Source: JBHIKY01 sp042139015
GTDB lineage: Bacteria > Bacillota > Bacilli > Bacillales > Marinococcaceae
Direction of reading: 5' to 3'
DNA: 64,000 nt
NCBI RefSeq assembly: GCF_042139015.1
Contig: NZ_JBHIKY010000010.1
Span: forward strand, 72,621 to 136,620
Below the pieces are notes generated by a model. That model searched no databases, was not told where the DNA came from, and saw only the letters and a list, made by a program, of their open reading frames with translations. The stretch's first letter is position 1, and each line of letters starts with the position of its first letter. Shown piece after piece: positions 62,781 through 64,000 of this stretch. A program made the position numbers and the translations under genes.

Positions 62781-63575
62781 GTGAAAAAAATACCTACGAG
62801 AATATTCATTGATCCAGGACATGGCGGAAATGACCCAGGCGCAAATGGAAATGGATTTATAAAAAACATTTTAATTTAGAAGTGGGTTTAAAAATAAGAG
62901 AAATGCTGCAGAAAGAATATGAAGACGTGGATGTGAGGATGAGTCGGACGAATGACTCGTTTATTTCTCTAGAACGTCGAAGTAGAATGGCTGTGGAATG
63001 GGGAGCGGATGGATTTGTTTCCGTTCATTTTAATGCGGCTTCTATTGGAGCAAGCGGCACCGAAACGTATATGCACAGTAATTCTAACCTTCCAGGATTA
63101 CGTAATAATCTGCATTCCTCGATACTGACAGCGCTGAGAACTCAAGGCACAGTTAATGACAGAGGTATGAAAAGGGCGAATTTCGCTGTTTTAAGAGGCA
63201 CTTATCAAAAGGATGAGAACGGCCCTCATAGAATCACTATTTCTAACCAACCAAAGAGACGCTTCGTTACTCATGCTGCCTGGAACTATTGATTCCATCG
63301 TGTCAGGGCATGTGGACGGCATTGTCAAAGAATTTAATTTAAGAAAAGCGGTAGTCGATCGGGATACTCTTCAACAAGGTGACCAGGGGGAGCTCGTGAG
63401 ACAACTGCAGGAGGATCTATTAAAAGTAGGCGAGAAACTTCCTAATTTCGGGGCTGATGGAATTTTTGGGGAAGAAACTACAGCCGCCGTACGTTCCTTT
63501 TAATAAAAACACGGGATGATAGTGGATGGCATTGCAGGTCCGCAAACGTTTCTAGGAAGTGGTATTTTTGTCTAA
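62781..63575 (+). pseudogene. N-acetylmuramoyl-L-alanine amidase with peptidoglycan-binding tail, multiply broken
   Basis: The zinc-site opening IFIDPGHGGNDPGANG begins after GTG 62781. Lesion one is a lost A in the run near 62860, after which HFNLEVGLKIREMLQKEYED and SVHFNAASIGASGTETYMHS continue. Lesion two is a shift near 63211, leading to ALIESLFLTNQRDASLL. Lesion three is two adjacent TAA codons at about 63502-63507 inside the peptidoglycan-binding repeat, where QQ is expected. The amidase_3 enzyme cuts the cell wall; this copy is dead. Confidence 0.85.
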
Positions 63576-63651
63576 AGAGTGTTACTATGAGATTGCGGTA
63601 TCTATTACCCGGTCACTATGTTTAATTCCCGGATAACAACTTAATCAGAAT

Positions 63652-63742
63652 ACTTCACTGGGGGAGCCATGAATTGGCTGAGAGAAGCTTGGAGCTTTGA
63701 CCCTTATAACCTGATCTAGATCATACTAGCGGAGGGAAGTGA
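63652..63742 (+). promoter_or_regulatory. TPP riboswitch (THI element)
   Basis: The conserved parts appear in order: GGGGGAGCC, GGCTGAGAGA, the GACCCTTATAACCTGATCTA core and GCGGAGGGAAGTG. It should bind thiamine pyrophosphate and turn off the downstream gene through the terminator at 63784-63825. Confidence 0.95.
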
Positions 63743-63783
63743 AGCGAGTGGAATCTTTCTTTCTATTATCTATATCCAATAAT

Positions 63784-63825
63784 AATAGCTCGCTCCTTCG
63801 CGTGAAGGGGTGGGCTATTTTATTT
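63784..63825 (+). terminator. riboswitch-controlled terminator
   Basis: AATAGC with CCTTC pairs to GAAGG with GCTATT around GCGT, followed by a T-rich tract. It lies between the TPP aptamer and the ylmB start. Confidence 0.8.
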
Positions 63826-63843
63826 TGGAAAGGAGCAAGTATT

Positions 63844-64000
63844 ATGAATAACAATTTAGTTCGGTTATGGGATGAAGTGGATGAAAGAGAAGAAGAAATT
63901 CTAACCATATTGTCCGATTTGGTATCCTACCCAACATTGAGTCCGCCTGCCAGAAATGCGGAGAAAGCTCAAGAGTACATGGGCGATAAACTGAAAGGTC
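63844..64000 (+). CDS. ylmB: YlmB-like M20 deacylase for thiamine-pyrimidine salvage (5' part)
   Basis: The frame begins at ATG 63844 after GGAAAGGAG and runs off the window. The visible 52 residues (VRLWDEVDEREEEILTILSD, then LVSYPTLSPPARNAEKAQEY) match the start of YlmB/ArgE-like proteins. YlmB removes the formyl group from the salvaged pyrimidine of broken thiamine. The TPP riboswitch directly upstream supports this role over ordinary acetylornithine deacetylase. Confidence 0.88.
   Translation, partial: MNNNLVRLWDEVDEREEEILTILSDLVSYPTLSPPARNAEKAQEYMGDKLKG

Noticed and set aside
1..64000. CRISPR arrays, rRNA and tRNA genes
   Set aside because: No regularly spaced direct repeats and no tRNA or rRNA signatures were seen in the window.

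Overview
The window reads as chromosome of a spore-forming member of the Bacillaceae. This rests on a CotS-type protein, HutP with its RNA antiterminator, the N-succinylamino-acid racemase gene set, the CsoR/CopA/CopZ and Zur/ZagA/RpsN2 sets, and YlmB behind a TPP riboswitch. Very acidic exported proteins and a TRAP transporter suggest a halophilic or alkaliphilic relative (inference). No rRNA, tRNA or CRISPR array was seen.

Left part (1-15.1 kb), orderly core genes: a CotS-like kinase-fold protein, a frameshifted sugar nucleotidyltransferase, hutP-hutH with a CcpA site in the promoter and a HutP-controlled terminator, an aminotransferase/TPP-enzyme pair, and a five-gene run (RpiR regulator, YjiH permease, M20 hydrolase, GNAT, N-succinylamino-acid racemase). 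The last three match the known D- to L-amino-acid conversion route. A squalene/phytoene synthase-like gene follows.

Middle (15.3-32.5 kb), an accessory block with Tn3-family terminal repeats at both edges. It holds TetR/SDR, a Zur-controlled ZinT lipoprotein, a YcgR/YcgQ-type permease pair, a His-rich repeat protein, an IS21 remnant, and an eight-gene sugar-acid operon (GntR, two dehydrogenases, a ManD-type dehydratase, a three-part TRAP transporter, a 2-hydroxyacid dehydrogenase), then decaying DNA with a hisC fragment.

Region 32.5-44.5 kb, low-GC accessory DNA. Its most interesting part is a minus-strand set made of a 23-residue peptide gene, an RRE-ThiF (MccB-like) adenylating enzyme, an MFS exporter and an M3 oligopeptidase. 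This looks like a microcin C-type ribosomal-peptide system with an unusual C-terminal Pro-Gly core. Around it are many broken genes (zeta-like kinase, GNAT, aadE-like gene, secreted protein with an in-frame stop) and remnants of IS3, IS21, IS1182 and Tn3.

Region 44.5-64 kb: a complete copper operon (CsoR box, 2Fe-2S protein, CopA, His-rich anchored protein, glutaredoxin-like protein, CopZ, CsoR); a truncated Tn3 transposase; a homocysteine methyltransferase with a LysR regulator; and a zinc-limitation island (Zur, metallo-hydrolase, ZagA-type GTPase, a second 2Fe-2S protein, a Zur-box hypothetical, MoaB, broken folE2, a second CobW GTPase without a normal start codon, zinc-free S14, SufU-like scaffold). 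At least six Zur-box-like palindromes occur across the window. The end holds a broken amidase and a TPP riboswitch followed by the start of ylmB.
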